Shown here in pieces: positions 1 to 8,788 of a stretch of 64,000 nt of DNA. The position numbers and the translations under genes were made by a program. The DNA comes from Enterobacter quasihormaechei. GTDB lineage: Bacteria; Pseudomonadota; Gammaproteobacteria; Enterobacterales; Enterobacteriaceae. Below the pieces are notes generated by a model. The model did no database searches, had not been told where the DNA came from, and saw only the letters and a program-made list of their open reading frames with translations. The stretch is from NCBI RefSeq assembly GCF_004331385.1, contig NZ_SJON01000005.1:1-64000 (forward strand), read 5' to 3'. Within the stretch, counting starts at the first letter, position 1; every line of letters starts with the position of its first letter.

Positions 1-825
1 GTGATCTTCACCGTTTTCGGGCAATGCGTGGCCGGCGCGCTAATCGTGATGGGTTTCGCCTGGCTGAATGAAAAAGAGGAAGCGGCTAAACGGCGCATCG
101 TTCGCAGCATGTTTTTTCTCTGGGTAGTGATGGGTATTGGGTTTATGGCCTCGGTACTGCACCTCGGCTCCCCGCTGCGCGCCTTCAACTCGCTTAACCG
201 CGTGGGAGCGTCAGCGCTGAGTAATGAGATCGCAGCGGGTTCGATCTTCTTTGCCGTGGGCGGTTTCTGGTGGCTGGTATCGGTTATCGGTAAAATGCCC
301 CCTGCTTTAGGCAAAATCTGGCTGGTGGTCAGTCAACTCCTGGGGGTCGTTTTTGTCTGGGCGATGACCCGTGTCTATCAGATTGATACCGTTCCGACCT
401 GGTATACGGGCTACACCACGCTGGCCTTCTTCCTGACGATGGCGCTTGCTGGTCCGCTTCTGACCGCGCTGCTGTTGCGGGTTGCAAACGTGACATATAA
501 AGGTACCGTTGCCGCCTCCGTCAGCGTGCTGGCGCTGCTCGTCTGCGTGGCGGTCGTCGTGTTGCAAAGCAATGCGCTGGCGACGATCCAGAGTTCCATT
601 CAGCAGGCCAGCGTCCTGCTGCCGGATTATGGTTCGCTTCAGGTCTGGCGCATCGCGCTGCTGACGGCGGGCTTAGGCTGCTGGATCTGCCCGCTGATTC
701 GGCGTCAGGAGCCGAAAACGCTCGGTCTGTTGACAGGTTTTGTGCTGGTGGCGCTGGGTGAACTTATTGGCCGTGGGCTATTTTATGGTCTGCATATGAC
801 CGCAGGGTTAGCGATTGCAGGTTAA
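1..825 (+). CDS. ynfH: DMSO/selenate reductase membrane anchor YnfH (5' end outside window)
   Basis: DmsC/YnfH family: the polytopic inner-membrane subunit that binds menaquinol and anchors the catalytic and FeS subunits of a periplasm-facing DMSO/selenate-type reductase. The frame is open from base 1. The window begins at the VIFTV segment, which lies about ten residues inside E. coli YnfH as I recall it, so the true start is just outside. Some eight hydrophobic segments are visible, and the early stretch ASVLHLGSPLRAFNSLNR is family-typical. The C-terminus (GLHMTAGLAIAG) is complete. dmsD follows 45 bases later, the ynfEFGH-dmsD order of E. coli and Salmonella. YnfH rather than DmsC is inferred from similarity and context. 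Confidence 0.9.
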   Translation: MIFTVFGQCVAGALIVMGFAWLNEKEEAAKRRIVRSMFFLWVVMGIGFMASVLHLGSPLRAFNSLNRVGASALSNEIAAGSIFFAVGGFWWLVSVIGKMPPALGKIWLVVSQLLGVVFVWAMTRVYQIDTVPTWYTGYTTLAFFLTMALAGPLLTALLLRVANVTYKGTVAASVSVLALLVCVAVVVLQSNALATIQSSIQQASVLLPDYGSLQVWRIALLTAGLGCWICPLIRRQEPKTLGLLTGFVLVALGELIGRGLFYGLHMTAGLAIAG

Positions 826-869
826 CACAGGCGCGCGGGACCGCCCGCGCGCAAGTAAGGAAAGTTGTA

Positions 870-1484
870 ATGAATGACGTCTCACATCGCGAATCGTTCG
901 CGTTCAGCGCCCGGGTACTGGGCGCGCTGTTTTATTTTGCCCCGGACAGCGAACAGACTGCGCCGCTGGTGAGCGCCCTGATCGCCGGTGACTGGGTGCA
1001 GGACTGGCCGCTGCCGGAAGAAAGCCTGCTGCCCGTCGCCGCTGCGTTTAAAGCCCCGTCGGACGAAGCGTTGAAGGACGCGTGGCAGCGTCTGTTTATT
1101 GGCCCATATGCCCTGCCCGCTCCTCCGTGGGGCTCCGTCTGGCTCGATCGCGAGTCCGTGCTGTTTGGCGATTCGACCCTCGCGTTGCGTCAGTGGATGC
1201 GTGAAAACAATATCGCCTTTGAAATGCAGCAGAATGAGCCGGAAGATCACTTCGGCACGCTGCTGATGCTGGCGGCGTGGCTTGCCGAGAACGGTCGCGA
1301 CACAGAACGCGACCAGCTTCTGGCCTGGCATCTGCTGCCGTGGAGCACGCGTTTCCTGACCGTATTTGTTGAAAACACGGCCCATCCTTTCTACGCGGCG
1401 CTGGGTAAACTGGCTCAACTGACCCTGGCAGACTGGCAGTCCACTTTGCTGATCCCGATTGCAGAAAAAACGCTGTACCGATAA
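870..1484 (+). CDS. dmsD: Tat proofreading chaperone DmsD
   Basis: Cytoplasmic all-helical TorD/DmsD-family chaperone of 204 residues, the size of the E. coli protein. It binds the twin-arginine signal peptide of the DmsA/YnfE catalytic subunit and holds export until the molybdenum cofactor is inserted. The family's conserved region is visible around residues 72-100, including the GPYALPAPPWGSVWLDRES segment. The start at 870 is preceded by AAGGAAAG at a good distance. It is the last gene of the reductase operon that enters the window from the left; a 45-base gap separates it from ynfH, and no terminator lies between them, so cotranscription is likely. Confidence 0.93.
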   Translation: MNDVSHRESFAFSARVLGALFYFAPDSEQTAPLVSALIAGDWVQDWPLPEESLLPVAAAFKAPSDEALKDAWQRLFIGPYALPAPPWGSVWLDRESVLFGDSTLALRQWMRENNIAFEMQQNEPEDHFGTLLMLAAWLAENGRDTERDQLLAWHLLPWSTRFLTVFVENTAHPFYAALGKLAQLTLADWQSTLLIPIAEKTLYR

Positions 1485-1561
1485 CAGCGCCTGGCTTGCA
1501 CATCCGTTGTGCTAGCCAGTTTCGCACATTTTTGCTGCAACACCACTTCGCAACTGTTATA

Positions 1562-1577
1562 CTGTATATAATTACAG
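1562..1577 (+). promoter_or_regulatory. LexA operator (SOS box) upstream of yebG
   Basis: CTGTATATAATTACAG matches the LexA consensus CTGT-N8-ACAG exactly, with an AT-rich centre. It ends 15 bases before the yebG start codon, so LexA bound here would block initiation. yebG is a known SOS gene in E. coli, so motif and gene identity agree. Confidence 0.93.
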
Positions 1578-1592
1578 TACCGGAGGCGCAAA

Positions 1593-1904
1593 ATGGCTGT
1601 TGAAACAAAATTTGTTGTCGTAAGAAAGGGTGAAGAGAAAATGACATTTGCCAGTAAGAAAGAGGCTGACGCTCACGACAAACTGCTCGATATGGCAGAA
1701 GCGTTCACCGACTGGCTGTTGCAAAGCGAAATGCAGATGGATGAAACGCAGGCGGAGAACCTTGGGCTGTATCTTGCCGAGCAGAAAGAAGCTGTTCAGC
1801 ATATTCTGCGTACCAGCAAGCTTCCCGAGCGCGATGCTGCAACGGATAAAACAGCGTCGGATGCGGATGGCAGTAAAAAAATCCGTGCCGTTAAAGCGGC
1901 CTGA
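1593..1904 (+). CDS. yebG: DNA damage-inducible protein YebG
   Basis: Small YebG-family protein of 103 residues. The N-terminal half (MAVETKFVVVRKGEEKMTF, then SKKEADAHDKLLDMA) matches E. coli YebG closely; the C-terminal tail is charged and variable. YebG is a non-essential SOS protein of unclear biochemistry. The start is preceded by CGGAGG and by a perfect LexA box, so induction after DNA damage is expected. In E. coli this gene sits next to purT; here it lies between dmsD and an accessory cluster, so the neighbourhood is rearranged. A weak stem (CCGTGAGC at 1935 pairing with GCTCACGG at 1951) followed by CTTT could end the transcript. Confidence 0.93.
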   Translation: MAVETKFVVVRKGEEKMTFASKKEADAHDKLLDMAEAFTDWLLQSEMQMDETQAENLGLYLAEQKEAVQHILRTSKLPERDAATDKTASDADGSKKIRAVKAA

Positions 1905-2038
1905 TCGTCAGAATCCCCATCACTTGTCCTGCCACCGTGAGCTGGAAACGGCTCACGGCTTTAACATTGTCGGCTTACAGAACGTCGCGCTGGATATTCT
2001 GCCTTTAATTCATCCAGCGTCACCATAAGAAGGGCCTG

Positions 2039-2353
2039 TTATCTCGATTTGTCCGCCTCAACATTTACGCTAACGTTCAGCCTTTTTGCTTCTATGGTTA
2101 ACATTTTTTGAGCCAAACCCATATCACCCCCGTGCACTTTATCTATAAGATTTTGTACAAGGGTCATCATCAGGAAATGTTTATTCGCGGGACAGAAATC
2201 TGTCATAGTGATCCCGTTATCCTTCAGGCGTTGATGCGCAACCGTCTCTGTCTCTGCAATTATTTCAGCAACTTTTTCATGCATGATGTCGATCTGCTCA
2301 AAAACAATGCCGTTAATCATTTCAATCTGTTCTGGCGTAAAATTCGGTTCCAT
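2039..2353 (-). CDS. hypothetical protein, 104 aa
   Basis: I do not recognise this family. The protein is acidic and apparently all-helical: residues 1-45 form an amphipathic segment (NFTPEQIEMINGIVFEQID), followed by a second helical region around the single cysteine. No signal peptide or membrane segment is seen. The ATG at 2353 is chosen because GAGGGG lies 5-6 bases upstream; an in-frame TTG just before it is less likely. It lies directly downstream of the chloramphenicol acetyltransferase gene on the same strand (38-base gap), so the two may be cotranscribed. The base composition is AT-richer than the core genes around it, suggesting acquisition. Coding status is supported mainly by the ribosome-binding site and length. 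Confidence 0.65.
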   Translation of the reverse strand: MEPNFTPEQIEMINGIVFEQIDIMHEKVAEIIAETETVAHQRLKDNGITMTDFCPANKHFLMMTLVQNLIDKVHGGDMGLAQKMLTIEAKRLNVSVNVEADKSR

Positions 2354-2391
2354 CAATTCCCCTCGTCAGGCGTAGGTTAAAAACACGTGCA

Positions 2392-3069
2392 TCACACGGT
2401 GAGCGCTTCGGAATGGCGCGGTAAATTATCACATAACTCTTGCAACTCATTGATCAGCCTTGCCAGGTGGAAACCATCGCACACGGAGTGATGGACCTGA
2501 ACGGCGAAAGGCAACAAGACTTTTCCATCCTGGTTATAGTATTTTCCAAAGGTGAACATGGGAGCAAAAAAGTTCTGCATGTTAGCCACGTTGATATTAA
2601 AACTGGTAAAGCTCGCCCACGGAATATCCGATATGAAGAATATATTTTCCCGGAACTCTTCCTTAGGCCAGTAGGCAAGATTATCACCATAGCGAGAAAC
2701 GTCTTCTGCATAAACGTTCTGAAAGTGATGAATATTCCCGTCGAAGTGACTCCACAACGATGAAAACGTCTCCGTTTCTTTATGGAAAAGGGTATAGCTT
2801 GGATGCACCTCCTTCCATATTACAAGTTCATTATCCTTCATAGCCATACGGAACTCAGAATGGCGGTTAACGACTGTGGCGATAATAGAAATAATCGAAG
2901 GATAAAATTTCCAGCCAACCTCTTTGATATGTTTCAGCAGCGCCGTAATATCCAGCTGAACCGTTTGGTTAATCGTGCATTGAGCAAAGCTCTGAAAGAC
3001 TTCAAAATGCTCTTTCCTTGCCCAACTTGATAAATCTACAGCCGTATATTCTGGCGTTAATTTTGTCAT
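2392..3069 (-). CDS. catA: type A chloramphenicol O-acetyltransferase
   Basis: Trimeric cytoplasmic enzyme that transfers acetyl from acetyl-CoA to the 3-hydroxyl of chloramphenicol, inactivating it. The 225-residue length fits classical CatA. The catalytic signature HHSVCDGFH is present near residue 193 (family HHxVxDG; the second half of the active site comes from the neighbouring subunit), and the N-terminal region ([18 protein letters not shown]) is typical. It is AT-richer than the flanking core genes but has no insertion sequence, integron or plasmid-type gene beside it, so it looks like a resident chromosomal variant rather than a recent cassette. Whether expression is high enough for resistance cannot be told from sequence. 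The 3' neighbour is an unknown small gene on the same strand. Confidence 0.93.
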   Translation of the reverse strand: MTKLTPEYTAVDLSSWARKEHFEVFQSFAQCTINQTVQLDITALLKHIKEVGWKFYPSIISIIATVVNRHSEFRMAMKDNELVIWKEVHPSYTLFHKETETFSSLWSHFDGNIHHFQNVYAEDVSRYGDNLAYWPKEEFRENIFFISDIPWASFTSFNINVANMQNFFAPMFTFGKYYNQDGKVLLPFAVQVHHSVCDGFHLARLINELQELCDNLPRHSEALTV

Positions 3070-3155
3070 TTCTTAGCCTTAATTGAGCAGCGCTATATAT
3101 AAGAGTAGCGTAACACAAACCCAGGAGCTGTATAGACGGCAGCGCAGAGGCACCC

Positions 3156-4040
3156 CTAAATTTTCAGCGTATCGATTACCGCTCTCAGCGCCGGGGAGAC
3201 GTTGCGGTGCGGGTAATAGAGGTAAAGCCCGTCCATGCGCAGACTGTAGCGCTGCAAGACCCGTATAAGCGTCCCGCGCTCCAGATCGTCAGCCACCAGC
3301 TCTACCGGGACATAGGCCAGCCCGAGTCCCAGCCGCGCGGCTTCGGCTTCCATATAGCTGTCCGAAAAGGCCCATTGTCCTTCCGGGCGGTGCGCAATAC
3401 TTTTTCCGTCCTGAATGAGCTCCCACTGATAGTGGCGACCGTCGGCGAACTGATAGGCAATGCAGGGATGCGAAGTCAGATCAGCAGGCACCTGCGGGAA
3501 ACCATAGCGCCGGAAATGCGCCGGGGCGGCAACCACGGCCATCTCCATATCGGGCGTAATGCGCACGGCAATCATACCTTGCCCCACCTCCGGCCCCAGC
3601 CGGACGCCCGCATCGAATCGCTCGGCAATAATGTCCACGAACCGGCTTTCATTCATTAATTCCAGACGAATATCCGGGTAACGCTGTTTGAATATAGCGA
3701 GCTTTGGCAGCAGACATTTTTCAATGGCGTGCTGGCTGGCATTAATGCGCACCGTGCCGGACGGCGTCTGGCGGTAATGTGCCAGTCTGGTCAGCCCGGT
3801 ATCGAGCGCATCAAAGGCGGAGCCGGCAGTCTGGTAAAGCTGTTCTCCGGCGTGGGTCAGCGACAGCTTGCGCGTGGTACGCACCAGAAGCTGAACGCCC
3901 AGCCGCTCTTCCAGCTCCCGAACCGATCGGCTGATCCCGGATTGTGCCAGCCCGAGCCGCTGTGCGGCTGCCGTGAAGCTCCCCTCCCGCACCACCTGGA
4001 TAAACAGATACAGCTCATTGTAGTTCTCTCGCTTTGCCAT
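3156..4040 (-). CDS. LysR-family transcriptional regulator
   Basis: Standard LysR architecture over 294 residues: N-terminal winged helix-turn-helix (about residues 8-65, with GSFTAAAQRLGLAQSGISRS as the recognition region) and a C-terminal periplasmic-binding-protein-like effector domain. Subfamily features resemble regulators of oxidoreductase or hydrolase genes (the CrgA/PA2220-like group), but no orthologue is assigned. It is divergent from the alpha/beta hydrolase gene at 4155 with a 114-base shared intergenic region, the classic arrangement in which a LysR protein controls its divergent neighbour and itself. That regulatory link is inference from context. Effector unknown. Confidence 0.88.
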   Translation of the reverse strand: MAKRENYNELYLFIQVVREGSFTAAAQRLGLAQSGISRSVRELEERLGVQLLVRTTRKLSLTHAGEQLYQTAGSAFDALDTGLTRLAHYRQTPSGTVRINASQHAIEKCLLPKLAIFKQRYPDIRLELMNESRFVDIIAERFDAGVRLGPEVGQGMIAVRITPDMEMAVVAAPAHFRRYGFPQVPADLTSHPCIAYQFADGRHYQWELIQDGKSIAHRPEGQWAFSDSYMEAEAARLGLGLAYVPVELVADDLERGTLIRVLQRYSLRMDGLYLYYPHRNVSPALRAVIDTLKI

Positions 4041-4154
4041 TACGCCTCGCGAACCTATAACAAAATGATATTAATTCTAGCAGACCCTGGCCTCTAATCA
4101 GCACTATTACTGCTAATTATAATGACCGCATAACAACAACACACGGTATCTCTT

Positions 4155-5282
4155 ATGAAAACATTCACCCAAAAACTATCCGTTGCGCTGCTGCTATGCG
4201 CATCATTAAGTGGAGTGACAACAATGAGTTATGCAGAAACGCTAAATCCAAACGCCCCCGTTTCCATGGTGACTACCTGGGATAAAACCTTCGCCGAGAG
4301 CGATAAAGTCATTCACCGCAAGGTGACGTTCCAGACCCGATACGGGATCACTCTGGTGGGCGATCTGTACCTTCCTCAGAACCGCGGCGACCAGAAACTG
4401 GCGGCGATTGCCGTCAGCGGGCCGTTCGGTGCGGTTAAAGAGCAATCCAGCGGTCTGTACGCCCAGACCCTGGCTGAACAGGGGTTCGTAACCCTGGCCT
4501 TCGACCCATCCTATACGGGTGAAAGTGGCGGCCAGCCGCGTAACGTTGCCTCCCCTGATATCAACACCGAAGACTTTAGCGCCGCAGTGGATTTCCTGGG
4601 GCTCCAGAAAGAAGTCGACCGTAATCGTATCGGCATTCTCGGCATTTGCGGCTGGGGCGGTATGGCGCTGAACGCGGCATCCATGGATACCCGCGTGAAG
4701 GCGGTCGCCACCAGCGTAATGTACGATATGAGCCGCGCGATGGGTCACGGCGTGGGCGACGGGAAAGATCGCTATTCAGCGGCTGACCGTCGGGCCGTGT
4801 TGGAGTATCTGAACGCCCAGCGCTGGAAAGATGCCGAGAGCGGCACTTTCGCCCATGGCGGTCATGATATTAATGTCGATGAGAACGGTAAGGTGACGGC
4901 AGCCGAGCGTATTCTGCCGGAAGCATTGCCCGCCGATCCGCATCCGGTACTGAAAGAGTTCTACGACTACTACCGTATGCCGCGCGGCTTCCATGCCCGT
5001 TCCGTAAACTCCACCGGCGCATGGACCGCGACCATGCCGTTGTCCTTTATGAATATGCCGCTGCTGAGCTATGCCGGGGAGATCGCCATCCCGACGCTGA
5101 TCGTGACCGGTGAAAACGCGCATTCTCGCTATTTTGCGGAAGATGCGTTTAAGGCCGTCGGCAGCAAACAGAAAGAGCTGGTGATTGTTCCGGGTGCAAA
5201 CCATGTTGATCTCTACGATAACGTCGCAGGAAAAATCCCGTTCGCGCACTTTGAGCAGTTCTTCAAAACCAGTCTGAAATAA
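4155..5282 (+). CDS. secreted alpha/beta hydrolase, DLH/YcjY-like
   Basis: A 375-residue alpha/beta hydrolase with an N-terminal signal peptide (residues 1-28, basic start then a hydrophobic core ending at SYAE), so probably periplasmic. The nucleophile elbow reads GICGWGG, i.e. G-x-C-x-G with cysteine in the nucleophile position as in dienelactone hydrolases rather than serine. A catalytic histidine is likely in PGANHVDLYD near the C-terminus. Substrate unknown. YcjY in E. coli is the nearest relative I recall, but this protein is longer. It is probably controlled by the divergent LysR gene, and a strong terminator hairpin follows. Confidence 0.85.
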   Translation: MKTFTQKLSVALLLCASLSGVTTMSYAETLNPNAPVSMVTTWDKTFAESDKVIHRKVTFQTRYGITLVGDLYLPQNRGDQKLAAIAVSGPFGAVKEQSSGLYAQTLAEQGFVTLAFDPSYTGESGGQPRNVASPDINTEDFSAAVDFLGLQKEVDRNRIGILGICGWGGMALNAASMDTRVKAVATSVMYDMSRAMGHGVGDGKDRYSAADRRAVLEYLNAQRWKDAESGTFAHGGHDINVDENGKVTAAERILPEALPADPHPVLKEFYDYYRMPRGFHARSVNSTGAWTATMPLSFMNMPLLSYAGEIAIPTLIVTGENAHSRYFAEDAFKAVGSKQKELVIVPGANHVDLYDNVAGKIPFAHFEQFFKTSLK

Positions 5283-5289
5283 GCTCTCA

Positions 5290-5319
5290 GCCCCCGGCAA
5301 TCACGGGGGCGGTATTTTT
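5290..5319 (+). terminator. Rho-independent terminator of the hydrolase gene
   Basis: GCCCCCG (5290-5296) pairs with CGGGGGC (5304-5310) around a 7-base loop and is followed by GG then TATTTTT. It starts eight bases after the hydrolase stop codon. Confidence 0.8.
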
Positions 5320-5497
5320 GCCCGTCAGTCTGCTCGCGCCATCAGCAGTAAGGCATTATATTAACAGGGTTATTTTATTTAATTACAAAACCGCGAATAC
5401 CTCCCGTTGAATTAATAATTAAGCAATATCCTGGTCAGCCAGCGATATCGCTTTGTTAGCTTGAGGAATCAGGCAAAGCTCAAACCGGAGGTATTCT

Positions 5498-6241
5498 TTG
5501 CTGATTAAGTTAAAGAAAGAACGAACGCATCAGGAGGATCGCCGTCTTGCTCTCTGGCTGGCCACCTCCGCAGGACTGCTGAATGCCATTGCGCTGGGCG
5601 CGTTTGGCTTTTTTCCCTCACACATGACCGGCAATACCTCACAACTCTCCAGCGAAGTCTCCTCCACCGACCTCAACGATATTCTTTTTTTTGGCGCCAT
5701 TATTCTGTCGTTCGTCACGGGTGCCATCGTTGCGAGGATGATTGTTATCTGGGGGATTATCCATAACGTCAGGCTGGTATTCAGCCAGGTTCTTTTTGTT
5801 GAAGGGCTATTACTGGCCGGGGTATCTCTGTACGAAATGTATTTTCACTCCTTCGCCACGAATCAGGAGATTATTATTTTCCTGTGCGGGCTGATGGGCA
5901 TCCATAATTCCACCTCCACTCAGCTATCCGGTGGTCGGGTGAGATCCACGCACATTACCGGCACGCTGACCGATGCGGGCATTTCGCTGGCCTCCGTTAT
6001 GGTCGCCATGCTGCGCCGGGATTATTCTAAAGACACGGCTGCGCAAAAGAGCCAGCTCAAGACCCATTTAACCACCCTTTTCTCGTTTATTACCGGAGGG
6101 ATCGCCGGGCTGATCCTGTTCAGAGAATTTGGATTCCACGCGATGCTGGCGCTGGGGCTAATGCTGGTATTCATCGCCGCCTTTTCGATCGTTCGCATCT
6201 CCTGGCGCGTGCGAAAGGTGCGCGCCGCCCTCGGTCGTTAG
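5498..6241 (+). CDS. YoaK family (DUF1275) membrane protein
   Basis: Inner-membrane protein of the DUF1275/YoaK family, 247 residues, with about six predicted membrane segments and the typical early motif GLLNAIALGAFGFFPSHMTG followed by NTSQLS. Family members are suspected transporters but no substrate is established. A TTG start at 5498 is chosen because CGGAGG lies six bases upstream and no ATG gives full length. The basic C-terminus (RISWRVRKVRAALGR) fits a cytoplasmic tail. It stands alone, between the hydrolase terminator and the osmoprotectant operon. A long dyad follows its stop codon. Confidence 0.85.
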   Translation: MLIKLKKERTHQEDRRLALWLATSAGLLNAIALGAFGFFPSHMTGNTSQLSSEVSSTDLNDILFFGAIILSFVTGAIVARMIVIWGIIHNVRLVFSQVLFVEGLLLAGVSLYEMYFHSFATNQEIIIFLCGLMGIHNSTSTQLSGGRVRSTHITGTLTDAGISLASVMVAMLRRDYSKDTAAQKSQLKTHLTTLFSFITGGIAGLILFREFGFHAMLALGLMLVFIAAFSIVRISWRVRKVRAALGR

Positions 6242-6252
6242 GGTTTATTAAT

Positions 6253-6283
6253 GAGTCTTAGGTGACATTGTCACTTAAGACTC
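6253..6283. repeat. 31-bp near-perfect dyad downstream of the YoaK-like gene
   Basis: GAGTCTTAGGTGACA at 6253-6267 is mirrored by TGTCACTTAAGACTC at 6269-6283 with a single central base, 14 of 15 pairs matching. As RNA it gives a strong hairpin, but only a weak T-rich stretch (GCTTCTTT) follows, so it may be a poor terminator or a DNA-level operator for the osm operon 200 bases away. Confidence 0.6.
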
Positions 6284-6479
6284 GCTTCTTTAAGACTATT
6301 CTGCCTGCCCGCTGACAGCCCTTATGCCATAAGGCTTAACCCAGGTTGTCACTAATTTCATAGGGTTACTGTTTTACCCCCTTCGCTGGAACCCTTCCGC
6401 TTCGCTTGCTATAGGTGAAGTACCCCTGCCGAAACATGGCATAACAACAGGCAACCGCAACCGGTGGTTGCTATAACGC

Positions 6480-7214
6480 ATGCGCACAGGGAGACACACC
6501 GCAATGCATCCACTACTCAAACGTTCGCTGCTTTTTGTCGGCGCCATTATCGTGGTTCTCGCTCTCCTCACCTGGGGAATTGGGCTGGAGACGATCAAGG
6601 CGCGCCAGGTTGACCTGATCTACCTCGGGCAACAGCATTTAATTTTGGTTTTCTCCTCAATGTTCTTTGCCCTGCTGGTCGGTATTCCAAGCGGCATCCT
6701 GCTGAGCCGTCCGGCGGCACGGGGTATCGCCGAATACGTGATGCAAATCTTTAACGTGGGCAACACCCTGCCGCCGCTGGCTGTTCTGGCGCTGGCGATG
6801 GTGGTGATTGGCATCGGCGATAAGCCGGCCATTATCGCCCTCTTTCTGGCCTCTCTGCTGCCGATTGTGCGTAACACCTATGCCGGGCTGTGCTCTGTTC
6901 CCGCGTCACTGCTGGAGGCGGCAAACGGCATCGGCATGACCCGGTGGCAGCGCCTGCGTCAGGTCGAAATCCCTAACGCCTGGCCGGTGATGCTTTCAGG
7001 TATTCGTATTGCCACGGCGATTAACGTTGGTACCGCGCCGCTGGCATTCCTGATCGGTGCCAGCAGCTACGGCGAGCTGATTTTCCCGGGTATTTATCTG
7101 AATGACTTCCCGACGCTGATCCTGGGCGCGGCGGCCACCGCCCTGTTCGCCCTGATTCTGGATACGCTGCTGGCGGCACTGGGTCGACTGCTGAGCCCAC
7201 ATCTCGCACGATAA
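6480..7214 (+). CDS. osmY: OsmU osmoprotectant ABC importer, permease OsmY
   Basis: Membrane permease of a glycine betaine/choline-type (OpuC-like) ABC importer. It has about six membrane segments and the cytoplasmic EAA loop (EAANGIGMTRWQRLRQVEIP), which docks on the ATPase. First gene of a four-gene operon whose order (permease, binding protein, permease, ATPase) and position next to clcB match Salmonella OsmU (STM1494-1491). An earlier ATG at 6480 is used; a second ATG at 6504 (MHPLLKRSLLF), 24 bases further in, is a real alternative and gives a more typical N-terminus, with GGGAGA upstream. The name follows Salmonella OsmU and must not be confused with the unrelated periplasmic OsmY of E. 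coli. Confidence 0.87.
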   Translation: MRTGRHTAMHPLLKRSLLFVGAIIVVLALLTWGIGLETIKARQVDLIYLGQQHLILVFSSMFFALLVGIPSGILLSRPAARGIAEYVMQIFNVGNTLPPLAVLALAMVVIGIGDKPAIIALFLASLLPIVRNTYAGLCSVPASLLEAANGIGMTRWQRLRQVEIPNAWPVMLSGIRIATAINVGTAPLAFLIGASSYGELIFPGIYLNDFPTLILGAAATALFALILDTLLAALGRLLSPHLAR

Positions 7215-7232
7215 TTATAACAAGGAGCTTCT

Positions 7233-8132
7233 ATGAGACTGTTTTCCGGCCTGACGGCGCTGTGCGCCGCCGCGCTCTTCACCAGCCAGGCGCTCGCCGC
7301 GCCGCTGATCCTGGCGACCAAGAGCTTTACCGAGCAGCACATTCTCTCGGCCATGACCGTGCAGTATCTGCAAAAGAAAGGGTTTCAGGTGCAGCCGCAG
7401 ACCAATATTGCGACGGTGATATCCCGAAACGCGATGATCAACAAACAAATCGATATGACCTGGGAGTACACCGGTACGTCGCTGATCATCTTCAACCACA
7501 TCAACAAACGCATGTCGCCGCAGGAGTCTTACGAGACGGTGAAACGTCTTGACGCGAAGCACGGTCTGGTGTGGCTCAAACCTGCCGACATGAACAACAC
7601 CTATGCTTTTGCCATGCAGCGCAAGCGCGCCGAGGCTGAACATATCAACACCATGTCTGAAATGGTGGCGAAGATTGAGCAGATCCGTAAAACCGATCCG
7701 GATAACAACTGGCTGCTGGGTCTTGACCTGGAGTTTGCCGGGCGTAGCGACGGGATGAAACCGTTGCAGGCGGCCTACAACATGACGCTGGACCGCCCGC
7801 AGATCCGCCAGATGGATCCGGGACTGGTCTATAACGCGGTGCGCGACGGGTTTGTCGATGCGGGGCTGATCTACACCACCGACGGGCGCGTGAAGGGCTT
7901 CGATCTCAAAGTGCTGGAAGACGATAAAGGCTTCTTCCCGAGTTACGCCGTGACGCCGGTTGTACGTAAAGACACGCTGGAGGCGAACCCGGGGCTGGAG
8001 GAGGCGCTGAACACCCTCTCTGCCCAGCTGAATAACGACGTTATCACCGAACTGAATAAAAAGGTGGATATCGACCATCAGTCACCGCAGCAGGTCGCCC
8101 GAGATTTCCTGCGTAGCAAACAGTTGCTGTAG
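7233..8132 (+). CDS. osmX: OsmU osmoprotectant-binding protein OsmX
   Basis: Periplasmic substrate-binding protein of the OpuAC/OsmF type, 299 residues, that delivers glycine betaine or choline-O-sulfate-like solutes to the permeases. A Sec signal peptide covers residues 1-22 (ending QALAA). The mature N-terminus [15 protein letters not shown] is the hallmark of this family (binding proteins of the ProX/OpuCC/YehZ class). Aromatic and acidic residues lining the ligand cleft, such as [10 protein letters not shown], are present. The start at 7233 has an AGGAG site. Located 18 bases after the first permease gene and eight bases before the second. Confidence 0.9.
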   Translation: MRLFSGLTALCAAALFTSQALAAPLILATKSFTEQHILSAMTVQYLQKKGFQVQPQTNIATVISRNAMINKQIDMTWEYTGTSLIIFNHINKRMSPQESYETVKRLDAKHGLVWLKPADMNNTYAFAMQRKRAEAEHINTMSEMVAKIEQIRKTDPDNNWLLGLDLEFAGRSDGMKPLQAAYNMTLDRPQIRQMDPGLVYNAVRDGFVDAGLIYTTDGRVKGFDLKVLEDDKGFFPSYAVTPVVRKDTLEANPGLEEALNTLSAQLNNDVITELNKKVDIDHQSPQQVARDFLRSKQLL

Positions 8133-8140
8133 GAGGCGCT

Positions 8141-8788
8141 ATGGAGACGATTCACTATATTTTCGACAACTGGGACTATCTCTTAACCCTGACACTGCAA
8201 CACCTGTGGCTGGTCGCGCTGGCCGTGGGCCTGGCGATTATCATCGGCGTGCCGCTGGGCATTTTGATTGTTCGCCACAAATGGCTGGCAACTCCCGTGC
8301 TGGGGATCGCCACTATTGTGCTCACCATCCCGTCTATCGCGCTTTTCGGCCTGATGATCCCGCTCTTTTCGCTGGTCGGTCAGGGCATTGGCGCCCTGCC
8401 CGCAATAACGGCGGTGTTTCTCTACTCTCTGCTGCCGATTGTGCGTAACACCCACACGGCGCTCGACAGCCTCCCCCCCGGCCTGCGTGAAGCGGGACGC
8501 GGCATCGGCATGACCTTCTGGCAGCGTCTGCGCTGGGTGGAAATCCCGATGGCGCTGCCGGTCATTTTTGGCGGCATCCGCACCGCCGTGGTGATGAACA
8601 TTGGCGTCATGGCGATTGCCGCCGTGATTGGCGCGGGCGGTCTGGGCCTGCTGCTGCTTAACGGTATTGGCGGGAGTGATATTCGTATGTTGATTGCGGG
8701 CGCGCTGATGATTTGTCTTTTAGCGATTGTGCTCGACTGGTTGCTGCACCGTTTGCAGGTGGTACTGACTCCGAAGGGGATTCGATAA
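8141..8788 (+). CDS. osmW: OsmU osmoprotectant ABC importer, permease OsmW
   Basis: Second permease subunit, 215 residues, about five membrane segments, with the EAA-loop sequence EAGRGIGMTFWQRLRWVEIP. It pairs with the first permease to form the channel of the OsmU importer. AGGAGG precedes the start at 8141. Its TAA stop shares a base with the ATG of the ATPase gene (TAATG), so translation is coupled and subunit amounts are matched. A short family-typical length compared with the first permease is as in Salmonella. Confidence 0.9.
   Translation: METIHYIFDNWDYLLTLTLQHLWLVALAVGLAIIIGVPLGILIVRHKWLATPVLGIATIVLTIPSIALFGLMIPLFSLVGQGIGALPAITAVFLYSLLPIVRNTHTALDSLPPGLREAGRGIGMTFWQRLRWVEIPMALPVIFGGIRTAVVMNIGVMAIAAVIGAGGLGLLLLNGIGGSDIRMLIAGALMICLLAIVLDWLLHRLQVVLTPKGIR

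Noticed and set aside
1648-2028. plus-strand ORF overlapping yebG
   Set aside because: Shadow of yebG in another frame; runs past its stop with arginine-rich low-complexity sequence.
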